Positions 56,541 through 64,000 are shown, counted from the stretch's first letter. The stretch: DNA of 64,000 nucleotides from Treponema sp. (GCA_016290335.1 JAEETM010000005.1:17814-81813), one strand, 5' to 3'. Notes: generated by a model not told the origin, from the letters alone. A program made the numbers and translations.

Positions 56541-59342
56541 ATGTTATCTCAACAAGAACAACAAAAAGCAGCAAAAAAGTTTTTTCAAGATTGGAATGGA
56601 AAAGGATATGAAAAAGGAGAAAGTCAAAAATACTGGCTTGATCTTTTATGTAATGTCTTTGGAGTTCAAGATTTTGCCAATTTCATAAGTTTTGAAGATC
56701 AGGTAAAGCTTGATCATACATCTTTTATAGATGGATACATTGCTCAAACCAAGGTTCTTATTGAACAGAAAAGTATAGATAAAGATTTGCGTGCTCCAAT
56801 CAAACAGTCTGATGGGACATTTTTAAATCCTTTTCAACAGGCAAAGCGTTATATTACTGAACTTCCTGTTTCAAAACATCCTCGTTGGGTTGTAACATGT
56901 AATTTTAAATCATTTCTTGTTTATGATATGGAAAATCCAAATGGAGAGCCGGAAGAGATTTTACTTGAAAATCTTGAAAAAGAATACAACCGCCTTTCAT
57001 TTATTACAGATACTGGAAGCATTCATCTAAAAAAAGAAATGGAGCTTTCCATTAAAGCAGGTGATATTGTTGGTTTAATTTATGATCATCTTCTTGAACA
57101 ATATAAGCTTGCAAAAAATGTTGATATAAAAACTTGTCTAAAAAGTCTAAACATGCTTTGTGTTCGTCTTGTATTCTGTTTTTATGCAGAAGATGCAGGA
57201 ATCTTTGGACACAAATCTATGTTTGGTGATTATCTTAAACGATTTGAACCAAAGGATTTGCGAGCCGCTATATTAAATCTGTTTAAGGTCCTTGATCAAA
57301 AACCGGAAGAAAGAGACCCATTCCTGGAAGAAGAACTTGCTGCATTTCCGTATGTAAATGGTGGACTTTTTACAGAAGAAGATTTACTCATTCCAAACTT
57401 TACAGAAGAGTTAAAAGATTTGCTTGTAAATAAAGCAAGTGCTGATTTTAACTGGTCGGATATTTCGCCAACAATTTTTGGTGCAGTTTTTGAATCCACG
57501 CTCAATCCAGAAACTCGACGTGCTGGTGGAATGCATTATACTTCTATCGAAAATATTCACAAAGTAATAGATCCTCTTTTTATGGATGACCTTAATGCCG
57601 AATACGAGGAAATCAGAAATATAAAGACTGTTACTACACGAAATGATAAACTTCTTAGATTCCAGACAAAACTTGGAAGTTTAAAGTTTTTAGACCCTGC
57701 CTGTGGAAGCGGTAACTTCTTAACAGAAACCTACTTGAGCTTGCGTCGTCTTGAAAATAAATGTCTCCAACTTATGATTGGTGGTAACGAAGAACAAGGA
57801 ACATTAACGGAATTATTCGGATATGATTTTGTGAAGGTTCATATTCAGCAGTTTTATGGAATTGAAATAAATGACTTTGCCTGTGTTGTTGCTAAGACAG
57901 CTCTATGGATTGCAGAATGTCAGATGCTTCAGGAAACTAATTCCATCACCAATTCTGCAAGTTCATTTTTGCCGCTGGATAATTATACAAACATTATTGA
58001 AGGTAATGCTCTGCAAGTTGATTGGGAAAGTGTTGTTCCTAAATCTGAATTATCATATATAATGGGAAATCCTCCATTTGTTGGTTATGCATATCAATCT
58101 AAAGAGCAGAAAGAAGATTTAGAAAACTTAATGAAAGGTTTTGGAAAAAATATCGATTATGTTGCAGGATGGTATTATAAAGCTTCTGAATTGATTCAAA
58201 ATACAAATATAAAATGTGCTCTTGTTTCAACAAACTCAATTACACAAGGAGAACAAGTCGCTGCTATCTGGAAACCTTTATTTGAAAAATTTGGTATTTA
58301 TTTTGATTTTGCTTATAGAACTTTTAGATGGGATAGTGAGGCAAATATCAAAGCCCATGTACATTGTGTTATTTTAGGATTTAGTTCTTGTGAATCTAAG
58401 AAGGAAAAGGTCATTTATCTAAATGAAAGTCAGAGAATTACAGCTAAGAATATAAATGGTTATTTAATTGATGCAGCTAATATATTTATTGAAAATACAA
58501 AGAAAGCAATTTGCGATGTTCCTGAAATGGTAAAAGGTAGTATACCTGTCGATGGCGGAAATCTTATTATTGAAGAAGCAGATTATGAAGCTTTTATAAA
58601 GAAAGAACCTCAAGCAAAAATTTATATTAAACAACTTGTTGGTTCAGAAGAATTCATAAATAATAAAAAACGATATTGTTTATGGCTTTTAGGAGCAAAT
58701 CCAGCGGATTTAAAGAAATGTCCTTTAATAATGGAAAGAATTCAGAAAGTAAAAGAAATGAGACTTGCAAGTACAAAAGAGGCAACAAGAAAATTTGCAG
58801 ATTATCCAACGCGCTTTATGGAATTACGTCAACCTGAAACAGATTATCTTTTGATTCCTAGAGTTTCATCTGAACAAAGAAGATATATTCCAATTGGGTA
58901 CATGTCAAAGGATGTAATTAGTACCGATGCAAATATGGTTCTTCCAAATGCTTCAATTTATCATTTTGGCATTCTGACTTCCAATGTGCATAATGCATGG
59001 ATGCGTGTTGTCGCTGGTCGTTTAAAGAGCGATTATCGATATTCCAACACAATCGTCTACAACAACTTCCCTTGGCCAAATCCATCAGAAGAACAGAAAA
59101 AGAAAATAGAACAGACAGCACAAGCAATCTTGGATGCCCGTGCAAAATATCCAGATAGTTCACTTGCAGATCTTTACGATGAAACAGTTATGCCACCAGA
59201 ACTGCGACAAGCCCATCGCGCTAATGATCTTGCCGTTTGTCAGGCCTATGGTTTTAGCCAGGAAATTATAAAATCAGAAAGTAAATGTGTATCAGAACTT
59301 TTTAAGATGTACGAAAAGTTAGTGAATGAATCCAAAAGGTAA
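56541..59342 (+). CDS. MmeI-like (type IIL/IIG) restriction-modification enzyme (933 aa)
   Basis: A single polypeptide combining nuclease, methyltransferase and target recognition. The N-terminal nuclease motif Asp64-x10-Glu75-x-Lys77 (FIDGYI, LIEQKS) is intact. SAM motif I is DPACGSGNF (385-393), and catalytic NPPF is at 510-513 in IMGNPPFVGY, so adenine-N6 methylation is expected. A target-recognition region follows (~600-830, including KRYCLWLLGANPADL and YPTRFMELRQPETDYLLIPRVS-type sequence). The C-terminus (DARAKYPDSSLADLYDE, PPELRQAH) is characteristic. Length is close to MmeI. Such enzymes modify one strand and cut at a distance, defending against foreign DNA. It looks functional. The divergent toxin-antitoxin pair may stabilise it. 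Confidence 0.9.
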   Translation: MLSQQEQQKAAKKFFQDWNGKGYEKGESQKYWLDLLCNVFGVQDFANFISFEDQVKLDHTSFIDGYIAQTKVLIEQKSIDKDLRAPIKQSDGTFLNPFQQAKRYITELPVSKHPRWVVTCNFKSFLVYDMENPNGEPEEILLENLEKEYNRLSFITDTGSIHLKKEMELSIKAGDIVGLIYDHLLEQYKLAKNVDIKTCLKSLNMLCVRLVFCFYAEDAGIFGHKSMFGDYLKRFEPKDLRAAILNLFKVLDQKPEERDPFLEEELAAFPYVNGGLFTEEDLLIPNFTEELKDLLVNKASADFNWSDISPTIFGAVFESTLNPETRRAGGMHYTSIENIHKVIDPLFMDDLNAEYEEIRNIKTVTTRNDKLLRFQTKLGSLKFLDPACGSGNFLTETYLSLRRLENKCLQLMIGGNEEQGTLTELFGYDFVKVHIQQFYGIEINDFACVVAKTALWIAECQMLQETNSITNSASSFLPLDNYTNIIEGNALQVDWESVVPKSELSYIMGNPPFVGYAYQSKEQKEDLENLMKGFGKNIDYVAGWYYKASELIQNTNIKCALVSTNSITQGEQVAAIWKPLFEKFGIYFDFAYRTFRWDSEANIKAHVHCVILGFSSCESKKEKVIYLNESQRITAKNINGYLIDAANIFIENTKKAICDVPEMVKGSIPVDGGNLIIEEADYEAFIKKEPQAKIYIKQLVGSEEFINNKKRYCLWLLGANPADLKKCPLIMERIQKVKEMRLASTKEATRKFADYPTRFMELRQPETDYLLIPRVSSEQRRYIPIGYMSKDVISTDANMVLPNASIYHFGILTSNVHNAWMRVVAGRLKSDYRYSNTIVYNNFPWPNPSEEQKKKIEQTAQAILDARAKYPDSSLADLYDETVMPPELRQAHRANDLAVCQAYGFSQEIIKSESKCVSELFKMYEKLVNESKR

Positions 59343-59346
59343 AAAA

Positions 59347-60150
59347 ATGAAAACCAAAGAAGCAATAATCGAACAGCAGAAAGAGTTTATTCAGGAAATG
59401 AAAAATAAAACTCTTGCAATTATTAATTCAATTGATAAATCGGAGATTGAAACGATTCTTCTTTCGGGGAGTGTTTCGCGGGCGGATTTTTTTCCTCTTA
59501 AAAAAGAAAATGATGAATATCGGGGGCACGTCGATTTAATCGTTATGCGTAAAAAAGGAAGTTGTGTGGCTGCCGAAGATATTTTTGGACCGGACAATGA
59601 TCCGCCGATTCCGTATCATTGTATAAAAGTTGATCATGTGTGCTATGCAATTTTGTTTACAGATTTTATCGATACCGAAAAGTTTTTGCAGCTTGATGAG
59701 CCAAGAAAGTTTTCTGTGCTTGAATCGCAGATTTTATACGACCCGAATAATTCCTACAAAAATGAGCTTGAAAAAATAAATCAGCTTGTAAAAGAAGATT
59801 TGAAAAATTATCTTAATAATGCGCTGGGCTATATTCATTATCTTATTTCTGATTACAAGAAAGACCGCTGGTATCGCCGGGAGGCATTTATCCAGATGCA
59901 CGAAAATCTGAATACGGCAATCCGTGCAGGGGTAAGGGCTTTGTTCTATATAAATGGATTTTATTCGCCGGCAGAAGACAGGGCTGTTTATTATTCTCAC
60001 AGTTTGAAAAAACTCCCGGAAAATTACGCAGAATTAATTTCACAGTCCTGTAATCAAATCACAGATTCAGAAGAAGACTATTTCAGGCGAGAGAAAATCT
60101 TCATGAAAAATATAGTCGGTTTTATTGAAAAATCTACATCTTGTAAATAA
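59347..60150 (+). CDS. Nucleotidyltransferase-like protein (267 aa)
   Basis: The N-terminal part has the nucleotidyltransferase-type opening ILLSGSVSRADFF and, about 17 residues later, HVDLIVMRK. The usual D-x-D pair is therefore reduced to Asp-Leu-Ile, so catalysis is doubtful. The C-terminal half is helical (LNNALGYIHYLISDYKKDRW, NLNTAIRAGVRALFYINGFY), resembling the helical partner domain of nucleotidyltransferase/HEPN-like proteins. ATG 59347 has an AAGG-type site; an in-frame ATG at 59326 overlaps the MmeI-like gene. Position right behind the restriction enzyme suggests one transcript. It could modify or sense a nucleotide in defence; this is not established. Confidence 0.68.
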   Translation: MKTKEAIIEQQKEFIQEMKNKTLAIINSIDKSEIETILLSGSVSRADFFPLKKENDEYRGHVDLIVMRKKGSCVAAEDIFGPDNDPPIPYHCIKVDHVCYAILFTDFIDTEKFLQLDEPRKFSVLESQILYDPNNSYKNELEKINQLVKEDLKNYLNNALGYIHYLISDYKKDRWYRREAFIQMHENLNTAIRAGVRALFYINGFYSPAEDRAVYYSHSLKKLPENYAELISQSCNQITDSEEDYFRREKIFMKNIVGFIEKSTSCK

Positions 60151-60162
60151 GCGGAGTTGTTT

Positions 60163-60438
60163 TTGGAAAATATTTTATTAAATGTCTGGATAGAAATGAA
60201 AAATGGGATAAAAGTAAGACTAATATCCAATGATGTATATAATTCAGAAGACAAGTACATTTTAATAATGGAAATAAATACAAATGGAATTTCCAAAAAT
60301 ATCAATTTGCTGGTAAAAGGACGGAAAGTATTTAATGCTTCTGGAAAATGCTTAGATTTTGGTGATGCATATCCGTCAACTACAGAATATGGTAAAATGA
60401 TGATTACTAAGCAGTTTATAAAGGCTTGGTTAGAATAA
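60163..60438 (+). CDS. Small unknown protein, TTG start (91 aa)
   Basis: I do not recognise it. The sequence is strand-rich (VWIEMKNGIKVRLISN, KYILIMEINTNGISKNINLLVKG) with no signal or membrane segment. GCGGAG lies exactly 6 nt before TTG 60163, deciding the start; TTG 60157 touches that site. It is followed 7 nt later by an attC-like structure, so it may be the gene of an integron-type cassette (inference). Confidence 0.6.
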   Translation: MENILLNVWIEMKNGIKVRLISNDVYNSEDKYILIMEINTNGISKNINLLVKGRKVFNASGKCLDFGDAYPSTTEYGKMMITKQFIKAWLE

Positions 60439-60444
60439 ATAACC

Positions 60445-60507
60445 TATAACAAAGCTTCTAGCCGACAAACCGGTCAAGCCTCGCCACCGTTTATGCAATT
60501 GTTATGC
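60445..60507. other. attC-like recombination site
   Basis: Outer inverted arms ATAACAA (60446-60452) and TTGTTAT (60499-60505) are perfect, and the right end reads GTTATGC (60501-60507), the shape of an integron cassette end. Inside, AAAC-c-GGT pairs with ACCGTTT with one bulged base. The 63-bp span fits small attC sites. No integrase gene or second site is in the window. Confidence 0.4.
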
Positions 60508-60535
60508 GGACGCCCGCTACTTAAGGCGCATTTTG

Positions 60536-60544
60536 TGATATACT
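60536..60544 (+). promoter_or_regulatory. Extended -10 promoter of the histidine kinase gene
   Basis: TGaTATACT (60536-60544) is an extended -10. ATG 60551 follows after 6 nt with no Shine-Dalgarno, so the transcript may be leaderless. No clear -35 is present. Confidence 0.45.
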
Positions 60545-60550
60545 ACAATT

Positions 60551-62077
60551 ATGAACTACAGGCAAAAAAATATCTATTTCCCTCTGCTTATACTTTTTTC
60601 TTCGGTGCTGAATATTGCAAGCTCGATTCTGGCAGGTGAAAGCTCCTTCCCTCTTTATATGGACAGTTTTGCAACGATTGCCATTGCTGCGATTGGGGGA
60701 TTTGTTCCGTCTATTATAGTTGCGCTTCTTACAAACGGGACTTTGTTTTTACTTGGAAGGCTCAAGCTGATTTTTATTTTGTGCCAGCTGATGACGGCTC
60801 TTGGCTCTTCTTTTATTTTTGCTCTTACGAAGAAAAATGGTGAAGAAAAGATAAGCCTTGATTCTTTTATGATGGCAGGAATTTTAAGTGCTTTTACAAA
60901 CGGCATTTTCGGCTCGTTATTTGCGGCATTTTACCATTACAACCTTACGGCGATTGAGCAGGGAATTTTATTTGTAACGAACAATGTGATTGCAGCAAAT
61001 CTTATTGGCGGGTTTCTGCTGAATCTGTTGGACAAGGCTTTTGCGGCTTTTATTGCTTACGGAATGTATCTTCTGATTCTGAAAAAATGCGAAAGGGCAT
61101 GGAGCAGTTGCGAAGCAAGCCACTGGACTGAGGAGCGAACGAAAGAGAGCGACGAGGGAAGCGGCCGAGCGTTAGTGAGCTGCGGAACGCCCGACCGCCG
61201 CTTGCCGGCGGTTTCGCCCTTATTAAAAATAAAACCTGAATACATTTTTTTGATAATCGCATTCCTTACCTTTGCAATGGCGATTGGATTCAAAAAAACG
61301 GCAGACAGAAAATTCAGCGAAGGCTACGAAAATATAATAGAAAGCTCGCAGTTTGAAGCGCTTGAAGAAAAACGTTCGGAGGAAGAATTCATCAACAAGG
61401 GCTTTGACTCGGTTTTGTACACGACTTTCATTCTTGCAGCCATTTCGCTTATAATAATGCAGGTGCGATTGGGCGAGGAGAAAAACAAAATCAGGATTCA
61501 GAAAGCCAGGGAAGAAACGCAGAGGGCATTTTCCCGCGATTTACACGACGGGGCAATTCAGACTCTCGCGGCATTGAAGATTTGTCTTTCGGATAGTAAT
61601 AATGAAATGGCTAAAAATCTTACCGAGGACGCAATCGCTCAGGCACGGGAACTTCTGGCTTTTTCGAGGATTGATTTGTCTTCTGATTTGATTGCTCTTG
61701 TGCGCGAAACGGCGAAAGTGTTTGAGGAAAATTATAAAACAAAAATTGCTTTTTATGAGGCAAGCGATGTGGCACAAAACTTTTCTTCAGATGCAAAAGT
61801 GCAAATCCTGAAGATTTTACAGGAAGCCCTGCGAAATGCCCTGAAGCACAGCGGGGCGGACAGAATTGAAATCAAAATGATTGACACGATGAATGATTTT
61901 ATCCTTTCGGTGTGCGACAATGGCTCTGGTTTTGATGTGGAAAAGCCTGGTGAAAAAGCGGGACATGCCGGCCTTAAAATCATGGAAGAGAGGGCAATTG
62001 AATTGGGCGGACATCTTGCTATAAAATCTGGTATAGACGGAACGAATGTAAGCCTGATTTTGCCGATAAGAAGATAG
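60551..62077 (+). CDS. NarL-type sensor histidine kinase with inserted G+C-rich segment (508 aa)
   Basis: Residues 1-178 are a membrane sensor of about five or six helices (SFATIAIAAIGGFVPSIIVA and following), resembling small-molecule or transporter-like sensing domains. Two further helices lie near 230-250 and 290-310. The kinase core is HisKA_3: phospho-acceptor His332 in RDLHDGAIQT, N-box ALRNALKHSG, and G-box CDNGSGFD. It autophosphorylates and passes phosphate to the regulator encoded 18 nt downstream. Residues ~183-223 are unlike the rest (WSSCEASHWTEERTKESDE and GTPDRRLPAVSP), encoded by a G+C-rich block that keeps the frame between two membrane helices. The signal is unknown. Confidence 0.9.
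   Translation: MNYRQKNIYFPLLILFSSVLNIASSILAGESSFPLYMDSFATIAIAAIGGFVPSIIVALLTNGTLFLLGRLKLIFILCQLMTALGSSFIFALTKKNGEEKISLDSFMMAGILSAFTNGIFGSLFAAFYHYNLTAIEQGILFVTNNVIAANLIGGFLLNLLDKAFAAFIAYGMYLLILKKCERAWSSCEASHWTEERTKESDEGSGRALVSCGTPDRRLPAVSPLLKIKPEYIFLIIAFLTFAMAIGFKKTADRKFSEGYENIIESSQFEALEEKRSEEEFINKGFDSVLYTTFILAAISLIIMQVRLGEEKNKIRIQKAREETQRAFSRDLHDGAIQTLAALKICLSDSNNEMAKNLTEDAIAQARELLAFSRIDLSSDLIALVRETAKVFEENYKTKIAFYEASDVAQNFSSDAKVQILKILQEALRNALKHSGADRIEIKMIDTMNDFILSVCDNGSGFDVEKPGEKAGHAGLKIMEERAIELGGHLAIKSGIDGTNVSLILPIRR
61098..61221 (+). mobile_element. G+C-rich element inserted in frame in the kinase gene
   Basis: A block of about 124 bp is strikingly G+C-rich compared with its surroundings. 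It contains CCGCCG-CTTGC-CGGCGG (a perfect 6-bp stem near 61195-61211), GCAAGC/GCTTGC at opposite ends, and GAGCG-type motifs repeated at short distance (GAGCGAACG, GAGCGTTAGTGAGC). It stays open in the host frame. The look is that of a small palindromic repeat inserted into coding DNA. Boundaries are approximate. Confidence 0.55.
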
Positions 62078-62095
62078 CGCACGAGGAGTTTTTTG

Positions 62096-62767
62096 ATGAA
62101 AGTTCTTTTAATTGATGACCACAACATGCTCCGGGAAAGTCTTGTCCTTGCCCTTAAAAAAGAATGTCCTGATTTTGATTTTTTGCAGGCGTCGACAGGA
62201 GACGAGGCAAAAGAGATTCTTGTTAAAAATGATGACTGCAGGATGATTGTTTTAGACCTGCAGGTTGGAAAGGAAAACGGGCTTTTTATTTTAAGTGAGC
62301 TCAGGACTGTAAGACCTGAAATTAAAACTCTTGTCTGCTCTGCTTTTTCCGAGCCGCTGACGGTTGAAAACGCAATCAGCGCTAAAGTTCAGGGCTATAT
62401 TACAAAAACATCTGACCTTTCGGAAATTGCCCTTGCGGTAAAAATGGTTGCTTTCGGAAAAGAATATTTTTGTACGGAAGCCCTTAATGTAATGCAGGCA
62501 AATGTAAACGCCTCAAAAATTGCAAGCGGACTCCTTGATTCTCCTGACCGGACTACAAGACTTTTTGCAAGCTACAAAAAACTTTCTCCAAAGGAAAAAG
62601 AGATTTTTGGGCTTTTGGCACAAGGTTTTTCCGTCTCTGAAATTGCCCGGAAACTTGGAAAATCCATAAAGACCGTAGAAAATCAACGTACGGCAGTTTA
62701 TGAAAAAATGGAGCTTCACGGAATGGGAGATCTTGCTGAAGGAGCCAGGATGCTGGGATATTACTGA
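62096..62767 (+). CDS. NarL/LuxR-family response regulator (223 aa)
   Basis: The receiver domain (residues 1-120) has Asp7-Asp8 (LLIDDHNM), phospho-acceptor Asp54 (IVLDLQVG), Ser84-Ala85 (VCSAFS) and Lys at ITKTS. The C-terminal LuxR-type HTH (residues ~165-223) reads LSPKEKEIFGLLAQGFSVSE, then IARKLGKSIKTVENQR. It binds DNA and activates or represses genes when phosphorylated by the kinase upstream. ATG 62096 has GAGGAG 7 nt upstream; the in-frame TTG at 62093 is less well placed. Targets are unknown. Confidence 0.94.
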   Translation: MKVLLIDDHNMLRESLVLALKKECPDFDFLQASTGDEAKEILVKNDDCRMIVLDLQVGKENGLFILSELRTVRPEIKTLVCSAFSEPLTVENAISAKVQGYITKTSDLSEIALAVKMVAFGKEYFCTEALNVMQANVNASKIASGLLDSPDRTTRLFASYKKLSPKEKEIFGLLAQGFSVSEIARKLGKSIKTVENQRTAVYEKMELHGMGDLAEGARMLGYY

Positions 62768-62784
62768 TTCAGCCAGTGGTTGAT

Positions 62785-63216
62785 TTACTGAATAAAACTC
62801 TCCCAGGGCTGCTCTTTTAATTTTCCGTTTGAAAAAATAAAGACTGTAATTTTATCGTCAAAAATTTTTCCGAAAGCGTGAAGTTTTTCTTTGCTGCACA
62901 TTCCAAGATGATTCTGTAAAAAGCTTTCATCGTCTATGAGAATTCCAAAATGTGCATTTCCAGAATTTTCTGCAAATTTCGCCATTTTCAAGAGTTCTCC
63001 GAAAATTTTATGAAGTCCATTGTATTTATCTGGGGAGTTAAAACTTTTTGCCTCAATAAACCAGTCTGTTCCCTTTAAGTCAGTATATTGAACATCAGCT
63101 TTTGTATTACTGCGGCAGTTAAAGTTACTATGGGAATCAGCTTTTATATCTTTAATTTTTACCTCTTTGAAGGAATCTATAAGTTTCTGTTCCCACGATT
63201 TATTCTTAGCTTTCAT
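62785..63216 (-). CDS. PD-(D/E)xK nuclease-like protein, unknown role (143 aa)
   Basis: No named family was recognised. The pattern Asp41 (KADVQY) - 13 residues - Glu55-Ala-Lys57 (WFIEAKS) matches the PD-(D/E)xK nuclease core, with the strands expected around it, and HKIFGELLKMAKF forms the following helix. Later FGILIDDESFLQNH and DDKITVFIFSNGKL complete an alpha/beta fold. No signal peptide. GAGGT lies before the start. It is alone between the response regulator (convergent) and a lipoprotein gene on the same strand, with no restriction partner nearby. Confidence 0.65.
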   Translation of the reverse strand: MKAKNKSWEQKLIDSFKEVKIKDIKADSHSNFNCRSNTKADVQYTDLKGTDWFIEAKSFNSPDKYNGLHKIFGELLKMAKFAENSGNAHFGILIDDESFLQNHLGMCSKEKLHAFGKIFDDKITVFIFSNGKLKEQPWESFIQ

Positions 63217-63253
63217 AAGATATTACCTCACAAAAAATGACAGCCTTTTTTCT

Positions 63254-63622
63254 TTAATTTAAAACTTGGTCAAAACCAGGTATCCGAAACTTTATTTCAA
63301 TATCTTCGTTTCCAATTACTACCGAAGTTATATCACCTTCATAAAACATTTTTCCTTTATAATTTGTACTTTCTGTACGCTCAAGTGTGTATTCGTAGTC
63401 ATCATCTGAGATATATGTTAAATAGGCAACTGTTGGAAGTTCTACTTCTGTACCTTCTTCCAGGTTTTTATAATCAGGTAAACTGTTCAAAAGATCTGCA
63501 AGTGGTTGATCATATCTAGGATCTTCTGCAACAAAAGTAATTGAATACCCTTGAGGCTCTGTACAAGAGAAAAGTACAAAAACCATTACCAAAATACTTA
63601 AAATCTTAAAAATCTTCTTCAT
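63254..63622 (-). CDS. Small lipoprotein (122 aa)
   Basis: The signal KKIFKILSILVMVFVLFS ends L-F-S-Cys20, so the product is a lipoprotein. The body (YSITFVAEDPRYDQPLADLL, VELPTVAYLTYISDDDYEYT, EDIEIKFRIPG) is short and strand-rich, possibly one Ig- or Listeria-Bacteroides-like module, but no family is certain. AGGAG precedes the start. It diverges from the membrane-protein gene at 63763, with two tandem palindromes between them that may control both. Confidence 0.8.
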   Translation of the reverse strand: MKKIFKILSILVMVFVLFSCTEPQGYSITFVAEDPRYDQPLADLLNSLPDYKNLEEGTEVELPTVAYLTYISDDDYEYTLERTESTNYKGKMFYEGDITSVVIGNEDIEIKFRIPGFDQVLN

Positions 63623-63690
63623 TTTAATCTCCTGAATTATTTAATAATTTTCTCTGCTGAATGGTTCTACATCATCACACTAAAATTCCT

Positions 63691-63729
63691 TTGGGACGCT
63701 TTCCTAAAATTCTTGGGAAAATTTCCCAA
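63691..63729. promoter_or_regulatory. Two tandem palindromic operator-like sites
   Basis: Site 2 is a perfect palindrome, TTGGGAAA-A-TTTCCCAA (63713-63729). Site 1 (63691-63707) matches it at 13 of 17 positions (TTGGGA-cgc-TTTCC). The sites are 22 bp apart, two helical turns, between a divergent gene pair. Confidence 0.6.
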
Positions 63730-63762
63730 ACAAAAACGGGACTTTTGATGTATACTTGGCGC

Positions 63763-64000
63763 ATGAGCAAAAGTGTTGCTTTAACATTGAAGCATGTTTT
63801 TAAAATTGAATTACTCATCATCTATGTGGCAATAATCAATTTTGGATTTTCCATTTATTTTAAGACCTACTCAAACAAAAAGATTTCTGAACTGGATTCT
63901 CAGATGCTCAAAATCCAGCTGGAAGAAAACAGCGGTAATTTTAATCATGATGATTTGATAGAAAAACTCACTTACGATTACGCGCCTTATACTTATTTTG
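63763..64000 (+). CDS. Membrane protein, 5' part (cut by window end)
   Basis: Seventy-nine codons are visible. One hydrophobic segment at residues ~14-33 (IELLIIYVAIINFGFSIYF) follows a short basic N-terminus, then a polar, probably periplasmic stretch (SNKKISELDSQMLKIQL). This is the layout of a sensor kinase, cyclase or chemoreceptor, but the cytoplasmic part is outside the window, so no function is assigned. ATG 63763 lies 6 nt after TATACT (63751-63756) without Shine-Dalgarno; an in-frame ATG at 63748 has a weak GGGA and would add five residues. Confidence 0.7.
   Translation, partial: MSKSVALTLKHVFKIELLIIYVAIINFGFSIYFKTYSNKKISELDSQMLKIQLEENSGNFNHDDLIEKLTYDYAPYTYF

Noticed and set aside
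62767..62793. ATTCAG/CTGAAT inverted repeat after the response regulator as a terminator
   Set aside because: The arms are only 6 bp with a 15-nt loop and no T-run, and the right arm lies in the convergent gene.

Overview
The window looks like part of a gut- or rumen-type spirochaete chromosome, most likely a Treponema. This is inferred, not proven. It is A+T-rich. Lipoproteins carry short spirochaete-style lipoboxes (LSC, FSC). Surface proteins are built from Ig-like repeats, Listeria-Bacteroides repeats and BspA-type leucine-rich repeats. One small secreted protein carries a treponeme-like NADase-type glycan-binding domain. I saw no rRNA, tRNA or CRISPR array.

Region 1 (1-29891) is filled by two tandem paralogous giant surface proteins. 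The first is cut by the window edge. The second is complete: a 6644-residue lipoprotein with a little over 40 Ig-like modules, a TIG-like module and a propeller-like C-terminus. Region 2 (30058-32675, minus strand) is an operon of an iron-dependent alcohol dehydrogenase and an aldehyde dehydrogenase. It converges on the giant gene through two back-to-back terminators.

Region 3 (32802-38060) holds an unknown protein, a MoxR-type AAA ATPase, a VWA protein and a second AAA ATPase. These three transcription units share one 32-bp promoter element with a dyad, which suggests one co-regulated system. Region 4 (38217-41850) has a DNA methylase/specificity-like fusion protein with a degenerate catalytic motif, a small HTH regulator, a secreted glycan-binding protein and a GNAT. 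Region 5 (42054-46342) encodes two repeat lipoproteins.

Region 6 (46349-55781) is a run of small enzymes: GNAT acetyltransferases, a Nudix hydrolase, two MazG-like pyrophosphohydrolases, two methyltransferases, a tautomerase and a ProC-like reductase. An AEC transporter and a secreted serpin lie on the other strand. Region 7 (55799-60507) combines a PIN/Phd toxin-antitoxin pair in reversed order, an MmeI-like restriction-modification enzyme, a nucleotidyltransferase-like protein, a small orphan gene and an attC-like site. Region 8 (60551-64000) has a NarL-type two-component pair whose kinase carries an in-frame G+C-rich inserted element, a lone PD-(D/E)xK-like protein, a lipoprotein, and the start of a membrane protein behind two tandem palindromes.

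Three features deserve most attention. The first is the shared promoter element over the MoxR/VWA/AAA cluster. The second is the repeated arrangement of a -10 box 6-7 nt before an ATG with no Shine-Dalgarno (five genes), which points to leaderless mRNAs. The third is the G+C-rich element inserted in frame in the histidine kinase.
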